DNA of 64,000 nt, taken from assembly GCA_013122435.1 (NCBI GenBank), contig WYDT01000036.1:1-64000 (forward strand). Reading direction: 5' to 3'. A program made the translations under genes and the position numbers. Below are positions 45,901 through 54,403 of this stretch, in pieces. Under the pieces are notes generated by a model. It was not told where the DNA came from. It saw only the letters and a program-made list of their open reading frames with translations, and searched no databases. Numbering within the stretch: position 1 is the first letter of the stretch; each line of letters begins with the position of its first letter. This stretch comes from Chloroflexi bacterium AL-N1 (GTDB lineage Bacteria; Chloroflexota; Chloroflexia; Chloroflexales; Roseiflexaceae).

Positions 45901-48805
45901 GACCTTCCGCAGCGCCACGGGTGGTATAAACTGCTTCATCGCCTTGTTGCAACCAAATACCAGCGGTGTCGCCTGGCACAAAGCTACGGTCACCACCAGG
46001 CTCACGTGTATCCGGTACTGTATCTCCACTTGGTGTATGTACAATGAAATTCACAGGTTGACTTGCGTCCTTTATCGGTACATTGAAGTACGCTCCATAG
46101 TCATCGAATCCATCGGGTTGGCGTGGCTCACTCCATTCCGTTGCGACACCATTGGCAATCGCATCACCCCAGAGATGTAAACCCCAGTAGTCGTTATCTT
46201 CGACTGAGCCATAGTCACCATCAGGTCGGTTGTAACGAATAGTCACAAAGCCCTGTGCTTCAGCAGCGGAAGTATAGTTGGTGGCATCATCCTGCTTGAG
46301 CCAGATCTGTGGTCCTTCTGCCGGAACAAAACTGCGATCATTGGGGGTGTCTTTTTCATCACCCTTATGGATAATAAAGTTGACTGGTTGGGTAGCATCC
46401 TGCAGCTTGATGAAGGCAAAGACACCATACTCATCCTCACCATCAAATGGTTTGGCATCAGTCCACTCGGTCGCCTCAGCGGGATCGATAGCATCGCCCC
46501 ACAGGTGTAAGCCCCAGCCATCATAATCGCCATCTGGTCGATTGTAGTGCATAATAGCATATGTTGCCGCGGGACACACCCCACCACCATGGTCATTTTC
46601 ACCAACAACCGCGCCAACCATGGTCGAGTTGAGGTTGCCAGACAGGTCATTGACAATCGCCTTAAAGGCTAGTGGTGTACCTGTATCGAGATCGCTGGCA
46701 TCATAGAAAACACGATACGGCGCATTGTTGTCCGTGCCAATAACTGTGTATTCCTCAGCATCGCCAACCCGGACAGCAAAGGTAACTTCGGCGAAGACAT
46801 CGGCATCAAGGTTGGCCCCGACCTCAAAGCGTCCAGTGACCTCTGCATCCTGCTCTGGTGCACGCATCGTAATGGCTGGTGCGGCATCACTGGCAGGTAA
46901 AGCACTATCGGCTTTGTATACGGCAAAACTCAGTGCCGGTACAGTCACTGTAAGTTCAGCATTGGCATCAGCAGTGAGCGTTGCGTTATCGGTTGGATAG
47001 ACAGCGGTAAAGTCGGTATTGGGCAGGTATGTTGCAAATGTGGCACTCTGCTCGGTTTCAGCATTGTTGAACGCCACTACATACTCAACCTTTTCATCAC
47101 GCTCGATACGGGAGAACGCATAGATACCTGACTGATCGGTGCTGTAGCGGTGGATCTGTGCACCACGGCGAAGGGCCGTATGTTCGCCAAATACTGCGCT
47201 GAGTTCGCCAATCGTCTGGTAGATTGGATGCGTTGCATCGAAGTTGTCATCGGCGGTGGTGGCGTCGGTGCCAATCAGATCGTTATCGTTGTATGAGTCG
47301 ACCACGCTGGGGAACATATTTTCACGGGCATCTTTGTCGCCACCATCCCCAGTGAAGCCTTGCTCATCGCCATAGTAGACCACGGGCATGCCCCGCGCAA
47401 AGAACATCAACCCGTGAGCAAGTTGTGAGCGGGCCAACAGTTCTGCATCGCTGGCATCGGGGTTGTCCTGATTGAGGAACAGCCCAAAGCGCCCCATGTC
47501 GTGGTTACCAATAAATGTCGGTAGGCTATACGCATTACTATCGGCGTCGGTATAGTAGTCATCTGCGGCAAAGAAATCGCGCAGATTATCGGTTGGTGCA
47601 CTCTGTGATGCAAAGCCACGTGTGTTACCCTGGAAGGCAAAATCCAACACCGCAGGGAGTCGGCCCTCAGTCGAGAATTGGCTCAGTTCCGTGACATCGC
47701 CGCTGAAGACCTCGCCATACATAAAGAAGTCGTTTTTGCCCTCAGCCTCAGCATGCGCCATAATCTCTGGACCAAAACGCTGCCAGAATTCAATATTGAC
47801 ATGCTTAACGGTATCGATACGGAAGCCGTCGATGCCAAATTCGCTGATCCAGTATTTATAAATATCAATCATGCCGTCAACAACATCAGGATGTCCGGTA
47901 AACAGATCATCCAGGCCAAAGAAATCACCATAGAGTGAGCTTTCCCCGGCAAAGGTTGAGTCGCCACGATTGTGGTAGTAAGTACGATCATTAAGCCATG
48001 CCGGCTGTTTCACTGTGGCATCTTCTGGTGTACGGAAAACTGGTATCTGGGCAAAACTTGTTTCCGCATCGAGTTCCGGGAAGGTGTCTGTTCCGGCGAA
48101 ATCTCTATCGTCGAAAATATTACCGTCAACATCACGGAACGGGTAGTCGGTCTTGTTGCGATAGGTGTATTCATCGCCTTCATAGGCAATCACGTCAGCA
48201 GTGTGGTTGGTAATAATATCGAAGAAGACCTTCATCCCACGGCTCTGGGCTGCGTCGATCAGTTCAACCAGTTCATCATTCGTACCCAGATGTGGGTCGA
48301 CCTGGGTGAAATCGGTGATCCAATAGCCATGGTACCCGGCTGACGAATTGGCAATCGTACCGTCGCCCTGTACCGGGCGATTCTTGAAGATAGGCGTCAT
48401 CCAAATCGCCGTAACGCCCAAGTCTTCGAGATAATCGAGCTGTGAGCGCAGCCCAGCAAAATCGCCACCGTGATAGTAGCCATTGTTTTCGGGAAAGAAG
48501 CCATGGCGGAGAATATCTGCATTGGTGCTCCCACCTGCATCATCACCAACATCGTTGCTGGTGTCGGCATTTGCAAAGCGGTCGGGTAGCACAAAGTAGA
48601 ATACTTCGTCTTGAACCGGATGTTGTAAGCTCTCACGAACGAGCTGTTCATCCTCAGCTAGATTTTGTGTTGTAACAGTAGAGCGAGAGAGGTCAGGGGG
48701 GAGTTCGGCCTGTACAGCCGATACGTTTGGCAGGACCAACATCGTGAGTAGCACTGCGAGTACAGTTGTCACAGATACCCAACGATAGCGGCGATGGTCG
48801 ATCAT
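42935..48805 (-). CDS. secreted two-headed amylopullulanase (GH13 - 3 x PUD/CBM41 - pullulanase)
   Basis: 1956 residues, about twice a normal pullulanase. Signal peptide 1-33. First GH13 alpha-amylase barrel (about 60-640): FDIITNHT, GFRIDT (Asp331), GEVF (Glu365) and FIGNHD (Asp436). A short Ig-like stretch, then three PUD/CBM41-type starch-binding domains starting near 755, 855 and 972, each opening with (Y/H)x RPDGDY and WGLH(L/V)W. Then the pullulanase N-domain and CBM48, and a second GH13 barrel with VYNHTNASG, GFRFDL (Asp near 1550), YGEGW (Glu near 1590) and AAHDNE (Asp near 1722), and a C-terminal beta domain. It would hydrolyse alpha-1,4 and alpha-1,6 bonds of starch, glycogen and pullulan outside the cell. 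AAGGAG lies 7 bases before the ATG. Confidence 0.9.
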   Translation of the reverse strand: MIDHRRYRWVSVTTVLAVLLTMLVLPNVSAVQAELPPDLSRSTVTTQNLAEDEQLVRESLQHPVQDEVFYFVLPDRFANADTSNDVGDDAGGSTNADILRHGFFPENNGYYHGGDFAGLRSQLDYLEDLGVTAIWMTPIFKNRPVQGDGTIANSSAGYHGYWITDFTQVDPHLGTNDELVELIDAAQSRGMKVFFDIITNHTADVIAYEGDEYTYRNKTDYPFRDVDGNIFDDRDFAGTDTFPELDAETSFAQIPVFRTPEDATVKQPAWLNDRTYYHNRGDSTFAGESSLYGDFFGLDDLFTGHPDVVDGMIDIYKYWISEFGIDGFRIDTVKHVNIEFWQRFGPEIMAHAEAEGKNDFFMYGEVFSGDVTELSQFSTEGRLPAVLDFAFQGNTRGFASQSAPTDNLRDFFAADDYYTDADSNAYSLPTFIGNHDMGRFGLFLNQDNPDASDAELLARSQLAHGLMFFARGMPVVYYGDEQGFTGDGGDKDARENMFPSVVDSYNDNDLIGTDATTADDNFDATHPIYQTIGELSAVFGEHTALRRGAQIHRYSTDQSGIYAFSRIERDEKVEYVVAFNNAETEQSATFATYLPNTDFTAVYPTDNATLTADANAELTVTVPALSFAVYKADSALPASDAAPAITMRAPEQDAEVTGRFEVGANLDADVFAEVTFAVRVGDAEEYTVIGTDNNAPYRVFYDASDLDTGTPLAFKAIVNDLSGNLNSTMVGAVVGENDHGGGVCPAATYAIMHYNRPDGDYDGWGLHLWGDAIDPAEATEWTDAKPFDGEDEYGVFAFIKLQDATQPVNFIIHKGDEKDTPNDRSFVPAEGPQIWLKQDDATNYTSAAEAQGFVTIRYNRPDGDYGSVEDNDYWGLHLWGDAIANGVATEWSEPRQPDGFDDYGAYFNVPIKDASQPVNFIVHTPSGDTVPDTREPGGDRSFVPGDTAGIWLQQGDEAVYTTRGAAEGLAIIHYHRPDGDYGDFESDNFADYWGLHVWSGAAEPTEWNQPIKSAGTDRFGVYFEVPLADNATTLSYILHRGDEKDLPEDQELNLETYGNEIWVIQATPSYLLPISSDCDTGGQGDLSKQRAHWVSEDTIAWPIEDGAANSYALHYDPDGALAIEDGVIAGGASIELTYDAAGLSDELRERFPHLAELTALKIAAADLDKIPDILKGQIAVSATNSNDVMVDATSLQIPGVLDALYTYDGELGVIYDGGIPTIKVWAPTARSVKLHIFDDSNPDTTSTVYEMDGDAENGVWSILGDAAWDGKYYLYEVEVYVPSTGQVEQNLVTDPYAVSLSMNSTRSQIVDLNDVNLKPSGWDRVRKPVLEAPEDIVLYELHVRDFSINDETVPEEYRGTFKAFTQRSDGMRHLQSLARAGLTHIHLLPAFDIATVNEDKSTWETPDYDLLATYPPDSDEQQRATEEVRNRDGFNWGYDPFHFTTPEGSYSTNPDGPTRIVEFREMVSSLNRTGLRVVMDVVYNHTNASGQGDNSVFDKVVPGYYHRLDQEGNVAKSTCCENTATEHAMMEKLMIDSLVTWATAYKVDGFRFDLMGHHMKDDMIKVREALDALTIEEHGVDGKQIYVYGEGWNFGEVENNQRGVNATQLNMGGTGIGVFNDRLRDAVRGGGPFSGLQEQGFATGLYYDPNDTDQGTPDAQRNLLLQHMDRIKVGLTGNLSAYQLVDRHGNLVTGADIDYNGSPTGYTSDPQEDITYIAAHDNETFFDALQLKAPMDLPMADRVRMQNMGISIVMLGQGVPFFHAGQDMLRSKSLDRNSYDSGDWFNRLDFTYESNNWGVGLPPGENSPNWPVMQPILANPALQPDRADILTNATHFREMLLLRKSSPLFRLRTAEDVQQRVSFLSSGPDQTPGVIVMSLDDTVGANLDRWYSRIIVVFNASNTEQQFTDDSLQGQRFGLHPLQRRSADQTVRTATFDRTSGTFTVPARTTAVFAAR

Positions 48806-48840
48806 CGTTTGCTCCTTCGCATACTAGCCATTCACAACCT

Positions 48841-48882
48841 GGTAACGGGCAGCTTGATTACTTATTGGGTGTGCCGGTTACC
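48841..48882 (-). promoter_or_regulatory. inverted repeat upstream of the amylopullulanase gene
   Basis: GGTAACGGGC (48841-48850) and GCCGGTTACC (48873-48882), 10-bp arms with one mismatch and 22 bases between. It lies 36-77 bases upstream of the start codon, so it could be a repressor operator or a 5' leader hairpin. No match to a specific LacI/MalR operator is claimed. Confidence 0.35.
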
Positions 48883-49248
48883 GATAGTACGGCATTCCTA
48901 TAATGATTTTGTGTATGATAAAAACATGCTTTCCTGATTGCAGTGAAGTATAACATCGCCAACTAAACCGGTCAAGCAAAATACTGCTTGAATGAATAAA
49001 TTGTGATGTAGTGAGCGCAAATGGCAAGACAAACATGTTTTTTTCGTCCAGGAGCCTTGCAGGTCATTTCTTTGGCTTTTTTACCTTCGTTGCAAAAAAA
49101 TGGCTAAAATACAATAAAAAACCTCATAAAGCTTTCGTAAAGTTTACTTCTAAAATTAACAACTCATTACATTCTTGTTTGTTAAAAATATAAATAAACC
49201 CACAAAAGATGAAAGCGGTTGCAGAAACAGCCATTTTTATCGCCGTAT
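48883..49248. other. 366 AT-rich bases without a gene
   Basis: Upstream of the amylopullulanase gene and downstream of the PhyH-like gene. Very AT-rich from 49060 to 49200 with short A- and T-runs and no credible reading frame. It probably holds the amylopullulanase promoter and the end of the PhyH transcript; nothing more specific was seen. Confidence 0.4.
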
Positions 49249-50088
49249 TTAATCATGTGCAGCAGGATCGACAACTTCGTAGCCTTGTACATCGATCATT
49301 GGTGTCCCATCTTTCTCGACCCACACACCGCAGCGCGCCCCATCAGCACTTTGCTCAAGCACCAGTGGCGTGCCATCCATCTGCAAGACCGGACGATACC
49401 AATGCGCCACTTTTTCGGCGGCACCTTCGATATAGTGTCCGATCAGCGCGCGTCGAAAGCGATCTGTTGTGGTGTTGGGGTAGCTACCGTGGACCAATGA
49501 GCCGTTGAAGAACAACACATCTCCTGCTTCCATCACAACGGGCAGCACGTCCATCTGCTCAGGAAGCGGCACGGTGACATCGGTAAAGCTTTCGGCGGTA
49601 TTAGCTTTGGTCGTACAGAGAATTGGCCATGTGTGACTCCCCGGAAGCACTTTGATGCACCCATTATGCTCATCGCAGGGATCAAGTGCAAGCCATGCGG
49701 CCATACAGGTGCCGGGTTGCACCCGCAGATAGTAGTTGTCCTGATGGAGGGCCTGTCCGCGTGCGCCAGGTGGCTTAAAGTAGAGCATGGTTTGCACCGC
49801 ATATGGCTCACGACCAAGCAGCCCGATCAGAATTTCGTTGATCCGTGGGTCGAGCATCCAGTGCAGGCTGAGTTCATCCCAACGGTGCATGTGGATCATA
49901 CGGGGGTAGCGTTTGAGCGGGTCGGTCGCCGCACTGTCGATTCCTGCATCGTCACCGGGGTAGCTACCCGCAGCCCGCAGACGCATAAAGTGATCGGTAT
50001 ATCGGGCTACCTCGTCTGCTGTAAAAAGCTGTTTGACCACGACATAGCCGTTCTCGGTGTACCGGCTTTGCTCTTCAGCGCTAATCAT
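49249..50088 (-). CDS. phytanoyl-CoA dioxygenase family protein
   Basis: 279 residues of the PhyH family of Fe(II)/2-oxoglutarate oxygenases. The N-terminus (YTENGYVVVKQLFTADEVARY) is typical. Iron ligands: His and Asp in HQDNYYLRV and a distal His in SLVHGSYPN; RFRRALIGHY provides the Arg for 2-oxoglutarate. DPCDEHNGCIKVLPGSH is the family signature. Members hydroxylate lipids, amino acids and natural products; PhyH-like enzymes often occur in biosynthetic clusters, but here the gene is separated from both assembly lines by unrelated genes, so a link is speculative. GAGAGGT lies 6 bases before the ATG. Confidence 0.85.
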   Translation of the reverse strand: MISAEEQSRYTENGYVVVKQLFTADEVARYTDHFMRLRAAGSYPGDDAGIDSAATDPLKRYPRMIHMHRWDELSLHWMLDPRINEILIGLLGREPYAVQTMLYFKPPGARGQALHQDNYYLRVQPGTCMAAWLALDPCDEHNGCIKVLPGSHTWPILCTTKANTAESFTDVTVPLPEQMDVLPVVMEAGDVLFFNGSLVHGSYPNTTTDRFRRALIGHYIEGAAEKVAHWYRPVLQMDGTPLVLEQSADGARCGVWVEKDGTPMIDVQGYEVVDPAAHD

Positions 50089-50323
50089 GGCATACCTCTC
50101 TGTGATTCTGGTTATGTGACGTGGTCTATGATAGATGGTTGATCAGGCTTTGTCCAGTAAAGAGAGGATAAAGTTGTTCTTCCGTTCTCAGTTATTGATG
50201 GTCACTATGTTAGCAGGTGAATATCAAACTGTTTTCGCAATTTTTCAAACAGACTATCGTCATATATTTATCAACAATACATCTTCAATTTGCCCCGGCC
50301 ATCATACTTTAAGGAAGGAGTTT

Positions 50324-50560
50324 ATGATGTCAAAACGCCTTTTACGTGACACACAAAACGAAAAGATTGCCGATGTTTGTAGTGGCATCACCCATCGATT
50401 ACAACTCGATCCTGTGCTTATTCGCCTCATGTTTTTGGGGTGGATGTTTCTGGGTTTGCTTGGATTCATAGGAGTAGTCGCAGGTGGTCTCTCCATCATC
50501 AGCTACATTATGCTCTGGATTGTGATGCCAGACGATAGGCGACATTCTATAATAGAGTAA
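50324..50560 (+). CDS. PspC-domain membrane protein
   Basis: 78 residues from the first of two adjacent ATGs after AAGGAAGGAG (the second at 50327 has equally good spacing); the upstream in-frame extension is non-homologous. PspC domain: LLRDTQNEKIADVCSGITHR, LDPVLIRLMF, then a hydrophobic segment (about 38-66) and a short charged tail DDRRHS. PspC proteins are small membrane proteins tied to envelope stress in Proteobacteria; in Chloroflexota such stand-alone copies have no known partner. No PspA or PspF gene is nearby. Confidence 0.85.
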   Translation: MMSKRLLRDTQNEKIADVCSGITHRLQLDPVLIRLMFLGWMFLGLLGFIGVVAGGLSIISYIMLWIVMPDDRRHSIIE

Positions 50561-50627
50561 AAAGTCCCATATAATGCATAGTGGGCAATCCAACCAAGAA
50601 CTTTCACTACAGCAAAGGAACAACACC

Positions 50628-50930
50628 ATGGCGCTAGAGATGCTCGTTGGCTTACAGATCGTTGATGATGCAGCGTATCAGGCATATCGCGAAGCAATGC
50701 TGCCGCTTTTGCAGCGGTATGGTGGTGGATTTGGCTACGACTTTAAGATTGCTGAGGTGCTGATATCGAGCACAACCGATCCCATCAATCGCGTTTTCAC
50801 AATCTATTTCGCAGACAAAGCTGCGATGGAGGCATTCTTCACAAACAAGGAATATCTCACGATCAGGCAAAGATATTTTGAGTCATCAGTGGCTCACACA
50901 ACGATCATTGCGACATATGAGCGTGGATAG
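50628..50930 (+). CDS. DUF1330-like ABM-fold protein
   Basis: 100 residues from MALEMLVGLQIVDDAAYQAY, chosen because AAAGGAAC lies 8 bases before this ATG. A dimeric alpha/beta barrel pattern of DUF1330 type: beta strand, helix Y..YREAMLPLLQRYGGGF, strand DFKIAEVLI, IYFADKAAMEAFFTNKEY and a last strand HTTIIATYERG. The family is uncharacterised. It follows the PspC gene by 68 bases on the same strand, possibly in one transcript, and converges with the GNAT gene. Confidence 0.65.
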   Translation: MALEMLVGLQIVDDAAYQAYREAMLPLLQRYGGGFGYDFKIAEVLISSTTDPINRVFTIYFADKAAMEAFFTNKEYLTIRQRYFESSVAHTTIIATYERG

Positions 50931-50940
50931 TGTAGCTTCT

Positions 50941-51402
50941 CTACACCAGCATTTTTTCGAGTAAAAAATTCTGTAGTAACTGACTACCAACCACAACGTG
51001 CTGCTCTTTCACTCGGTAGAACCCGCGCTGCTCGTACAACCCTACTGCAATGAGGCTGGCCTCGACATACAGCCGGGGTTTGCCAAGTGCGCGGCAAACT
51101 CGCTCAACGTGATCGAGCAATAGCCCACCGACACCACGCCGATTCCACGTGGAATGCACATAGTGACAATCGATATGGCCATCCGGATCGAGTTCGATAA
51201 AACCGACGGCGGTGTCGGCGTCACAAACAATAAAGGGGCGCTTTAGCTCACAACGATAATACCATCTATCATAGCCGATAGGGTAGGGTGCCCAGGCATG
51301 TACTTGCTCTGAGGTATATTGCTGTGTCGCAACAGTATGGATGGCGTCGTAAAAGATGTCGGCAATGCGACGGTAGTCGCCGTTGTAGTGTTGTACATGC
51401 AT
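50941..51402 (-). CDS. GNAT family N-acetyltransferase
   Basis: 153 residues from MHVQHYNGDYRRIADIF; an upstream in-frame start would overlap the preceding gene by 86 bases and is rejected. Gcn5-related fold: helix 1-2 with a QQYTSEQVHAWAP block, strand CDADTAVGFIELDPDGHI, the acetyl-CoA loop RRGVGGLLLDHVE (Q/RxxGxG/A signature) and LYVEASLIAVGLYEQRGFYRV. Enzymes with the QvhAWAP pattern acetylate small amines or protein N-termini, so substrate is open. Twenty bases downstream of the YbgC-type gene, probably co-transcribed. Confidence 0.85.
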   Translation of the reverse strand: MHVQHYNGDYRRIADIFYDAIHTVATQQYTSEQVHAWAPYPIGYDRWYYRCELKRPFIVCDADTAVGFIELDPDGHIDCHYVHSTWNRRGVGGLLLDHVERVCRALGKPRLYVEASLIAVGLYEQRGFYRVKEQHVVVGSQLLQNFLLEKMLV

Positions 51403-51421
51403 ACCGTGCTTCCCGCTATGG

Positions 51422-51805
51422 TTATGGTACCCTGTGAAATGGCTCGGGGAACTCCCGCAAGTTGCGGCTGCCATCAAGACAGACGATTTCGACATCCGCC
51501 TCGACAATGAGATCTGTCACGCGCTCGATACGCTGCCGAAACAACCCTCGATATGCCGATGGGAGTTCAAACGCTGACACCACATCAACGGTATCGCCTA
51601 ATTCGGCTGGCTTGCGAAAGCGGATCGTCATAGCATAAACTACAAAATTATACCCGTCCTTATTCCAATCACGAATATCGCGCCCCAAACTTCCCACGAA
51701 CTCGGTGCGTCCACGCTCCAGGTACTTGAGATAATTGGCATAGTAGACGACACCAAGGCTATCTGTATCCTCATAGTAGACCTTGTAGGCTACGCGTTGC
51801 TCCAT
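51422..51805 (-). CDS. YbgC/FadM-type acyl-CoA thioesterase
   Basis: 127 residues, hot-dog fold. The diagnostic block VYYEDTDSLGVVYYANYL includes the catalytic Asp15, followed by YLERGRTEF, a middle strand MTIRFRKPAELGDTVDV and the C-terminal ADVEIVCLDGSRN. YbgC-family enzymes hydrolyse short-chain or hydroxybenzoyl acyl-CoAs and sit beside tol-pal genes in Proteobacteria; here the neighbour is a GNAT gene. AAAGGAG lies 11 bases before the ATG. First gene of a two-gene unit. Confidence 0.88.
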   Translation of the reverse strand: MEQRVAYKVYYEDTDSLGVVYYANYLKYLERGRTEFVGSLGRDIRDWNKDGYNFVVYAMTIRFRKPAELGDTVDVVSAFELPSAYRGLFRQRIERVTDLIVEADVEIVCLDGSRNLREFPEPFHRVP

Positions 51806-52003
51806 GGCTTGCTATACTCCTTTAATGCAAGGGTAAACACGCACCGAGTATACCATGGCTGAGGTTAGATACATTTGCGGTATCGTTGTTACAATATTGG
51901 GCATAGCGCGTTATGAAGTATCGTATTGACCAAAGACTAAAAGTAGATACAACTCTGGTGCACAAATGTTTGCTCAGAATTGTCTTTTCTCTATCGAGGT
52001 GTG

Positions 52004-52409
52004 ATGACTGATCTGCTCCAATAGACCCTTGCAACTATCAGTACTAAACGGCCCCATTTCGCCGATAGTTGTGCTCTGGTCGATCAATTGCTGAACATAT
52101 ACGGTGAAAACAATCTGGCCAATCATCTCTATAGCGATATTCCCAAGACGGTAAGCTGGGAACTGATAGTTGATCTGTTTAACATCTTGCAGTGGAGTAC
52201 CCGTGACAATGGCCATACGCTTATACGGTCGACTGATACATGATGGAACGAATCTTCGCCGCATTATGATTGCACTGCATCTAGAGAGTTTCCCATTTCG
52301 GGACAAAGCTAAGATGGAGCAGATACTGAGTAAGTTGGTTACGCGTCACCCTGGGGTTCAAGAGCGCTGTTACGAACTTATTGCTGCACGGAATGCGCTT
52401 GGTGAGTAG
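52004..52409 (+). pseudogene. broken gene of unknown family
   Basis: From ATG 52004 the frame reads MTDLLQ, then a TAG at 52022, then continues with good coding character: RPHFADSCALVDQLLNIYGE, NNLANHLYSDIPKTVSWELI, VDLFNILQWSTRDNGHTLIR, and stops at a TGA near 52233. One frame over, the sequence continues LRRIMIALHLESFPFRDKAK and ends RCYELIAARNALGE at 52409. The pieces fit together as one soluble helical protein of about 135 residues interrupted by two stops and a frame change. No family is recognised. Confidence 0.5.
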
Positions 52410-52752
52410 GGTTGTTTCCTGGCGCTGCTAGGCTGCCGTCGGACACGGTGTATATCGAACCCAGCCCGCCGTACTACTCCCACATGCCAGCACTGCTCAT
52501 CAGCCGTGTGGTCCGTAAAAATGGTTGGTGATCGACAAGAAGCTAGATCGCCAGTGGCTGCCGAGCCCACCTAAGCACGACCCAACTACCCACTATCCAG
52601 CGATCTGCTGGACCAGCCTCGGTGAACACTGGTCTCAGCGTCTCTTCCATCAACGCTGGTCAAGCCCTGCTGACTCATATGCGACCAATAATCTACGGCT
52701 AGCTCCAGCAATAATGACATCTACAAATCAGCAATTGATCTCAACACTCAAG
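52410..52752. other. 343 bases of degenerate sequence
   Basis: Between the broken gene and the IS3 left end. Two frames look once-coding (DTVYIEPSPPYYSHMPALL, then VIDKKLDRQWLPSPPKHD... one frame over), but there is no start, family match or intact frame. Possibly the remnant of another mobile element. Confidence 0.3.
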
Positions 52753-52819
52753 TGAGATTGACCCGCTTTCACGAACACCTGATGGTATGATAGGAGCAAG
52801 ACCGCCATGAGGAACCATG

Positions 52820-53092
52820 ATGGGAACTCGAACACCCTATGCGGACGAATTCAAACAGGAAGCTATCAAATGCGTGATCGAGCAGGGCTTGTGGCACAGC
52901 TAGATCGCCCATGAGCGGGGGAACAATCCGCAGACCCTGCGGTGCTGGCTGCATGCCGCCACCACAACAGACGCTCCCATCGCGCCAACGGCGGGCGAAT
53001 TGGCACGGCTCCGGCGCGAGAACGAGCAATTACGCATGGAGCGCGACATCGTACAAAAAGTGGTTGACACCTTCTCGCACCTGCCCCACTGA
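52820..53092 (+). pseudogene. IS3 orfA with an in-frame stop
   Basis: MGTRTPYADEFKQEAIKCVI starts the HTH transposase domain; at 52901 a TAG interrupts it (LWHS*IAHERGNNPQTLRCW), after which the frame continues through the leucine-zipper helix (LARLRRENEQLRMERDIVQK) to a TGA at 53090. A single substitution would restore it. Confidence 0.8.
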
Positions 53093-53802
53093 GCCAGCGC
53101 TATCAGTTTATCGCCGCACGCGCGCAGGCGTACCCCATCAGCACGTTGTGTCGCATGCTCGGAGTAGCCCGCAGCGGCTATTATGCCTGGAAACGTCGTC
53201 CGATCAGTGTCCGCACCCAGCAGGATCAGCAGATGACGGCCCAGATTCAGACCATCTTTCAGGCCAGTCGTCAGACCTATGGCAGCCCACGGGTGCAGGC
53301 CGAGTTACAGGCCCAGGGGGTACCGCGCACACGCACACGCGTGGTCTAGCTGATGCGGCAGGCCCAGTTGGTGGCGCGACGACGGCGGCGGCGCGTGCGA
53401 ACGACCACCAGCCAGCACGGGTGGTCGGTGGTCCCGAACCATGTGGCGCGGCGCTTTACTGCTGAAGCACCACACCGCGTCTGAGTGGCAGATATCATGT
53501 ATCTGCCGACCCGTGAGGGCTGGTTGTGCCTGGCTATCGTGCTTGGCTGTGGTTGCCCGGCGGGTGGTCGGGTGGTCGATACAGCCGCCTCTGGAAGGGA
53601 ATTAGTGTTGGCCGCGTTACAGGATGCCTGTCGGCGGTGCCAACCCCCAGCTGGCCTGCTGCACCACCATGATCAGGGGCCATCAGTATGCCAGCGCCGA
53701 CTATCGGGCGGCCCTGCATGCCTACGGCATCACCGCCATTCGACCCTCGACTATCTTCGTCCGGTGGAGTATGAACAACAACATACCGACCAATGGGCAT
53801 GA
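53089..53802 (+). pseudogene. IS3 orfB (DDE transposase), interrupted and deleted
   Basis: Frame continues from the end of orfA: SQRYQFIAARAQAYPISTLC, RMLGVARSGYYAWKRRP, QTYGSPRVQAELQAQGVPRT, then TAG at 53347. It goes on to AEAPHRV*VADIMYLPTREG where TGA replaces the usual Trp, keeps the first catalytic Asp (ADI), changes frame near 53545, shows QYASADYRAALHAYGIT in another frame and jumps directly to HSTLDYLRPVEYEQQ. The part holding the catalytic Glu is deleted. Confidence 0.8.
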
Positions 53803-53828
53803 CGACCTGTCCATGAAAGTGAGTCAAG

Positions 53829-54403
53829 TCCATCATCCACCTGTTCTGTACCGTGGACGATAAACTGACAGATGGCAAGCGCCATCCGCAAACGTTGCGC
53901 CACCCAAACGAGATTGTTACGATTGACCCAATCTAAGCCAAGGGGGCACGTATCGCGCATATTACGGTGGTTGTGCTGGCATTGGCGGCATGTCTTTCCT
54001 CATCTACCAGAATTGTGTCGTTTAAGACGATGATTGGGTCAGTATCGTTCGTTGACAGATAGTTTTTTGCGAAAGCTTTCCTTTTTGACCATAATGGATA
54101 GTTGTGGGATTGCAACCATACATCCCATACGGGAAGGGCGACTGTGATCAGGGTGGTAAGAAAGGGTCATCAAATCATCGAGGGATTAGTGGCGAAAAAC
54201 GGGGTCCATGCAACAACAATCGCGGAGCACGTATTGATAGGGACTGGACACCGACGAATGAACCCAATCATATCATGCGACCTGTTGCTAAACAACATGA
54301 CAGTACAACCATGAGGTTAGGCAACAACGGCTTCAATACAGCAGATGCACCGCCCAGTACCGTAAAATATGTGTGCGAGACCCATGGAATGAGCGAATGC
54401 TAA
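53829..54403 (+). pseudogene. second decayed transposase (IS4/IS982-like)
   Basis: Immediately next to the IS3 right end, fragments in several frames read IIHLFCTVDDKLTDGKRHPQ, LRHPNEIVTI, then (after a TAA) GGTYRAYYG, CNHTSHTGRA, and GGKKGSSNHRGISGEKRGP ... DRDWTPTNEPN ... GNNGFNTAD. This succession matches the order of blocks in DDE transposases that carry 'IHPIREGRS..QIGKKG.SNHRWI.GEK' near the second Asp. Stops and frame changes make it non-functional. Family attribution between IS4 and IS982 is uncertain. Confidence 0.6.

Larger units (their letters stand above)
52753..53832 (+). mobile_element. decayed IS3-family insertion sequence
   Basis: About 1.08 kb bounded by imperfect inverted repeats: left end from TGAGATTGACCCGCTTTCAC at 52753 and, as the reverse complement of the right end, TGGACTTGACTCACTTTCAT at 53832; after the TG tip they share TTGAC, CTTTCA and further bases. 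Inside are orfA and orfB of IS3 type, both carrying stop codons; orfB has lost the segment with the catalytic Glu. No target-site duplication is evident. The element is short for IS3 (1.2-1.5 kb), matching that deletion. It is not autonomous. Confidence 0.85.
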
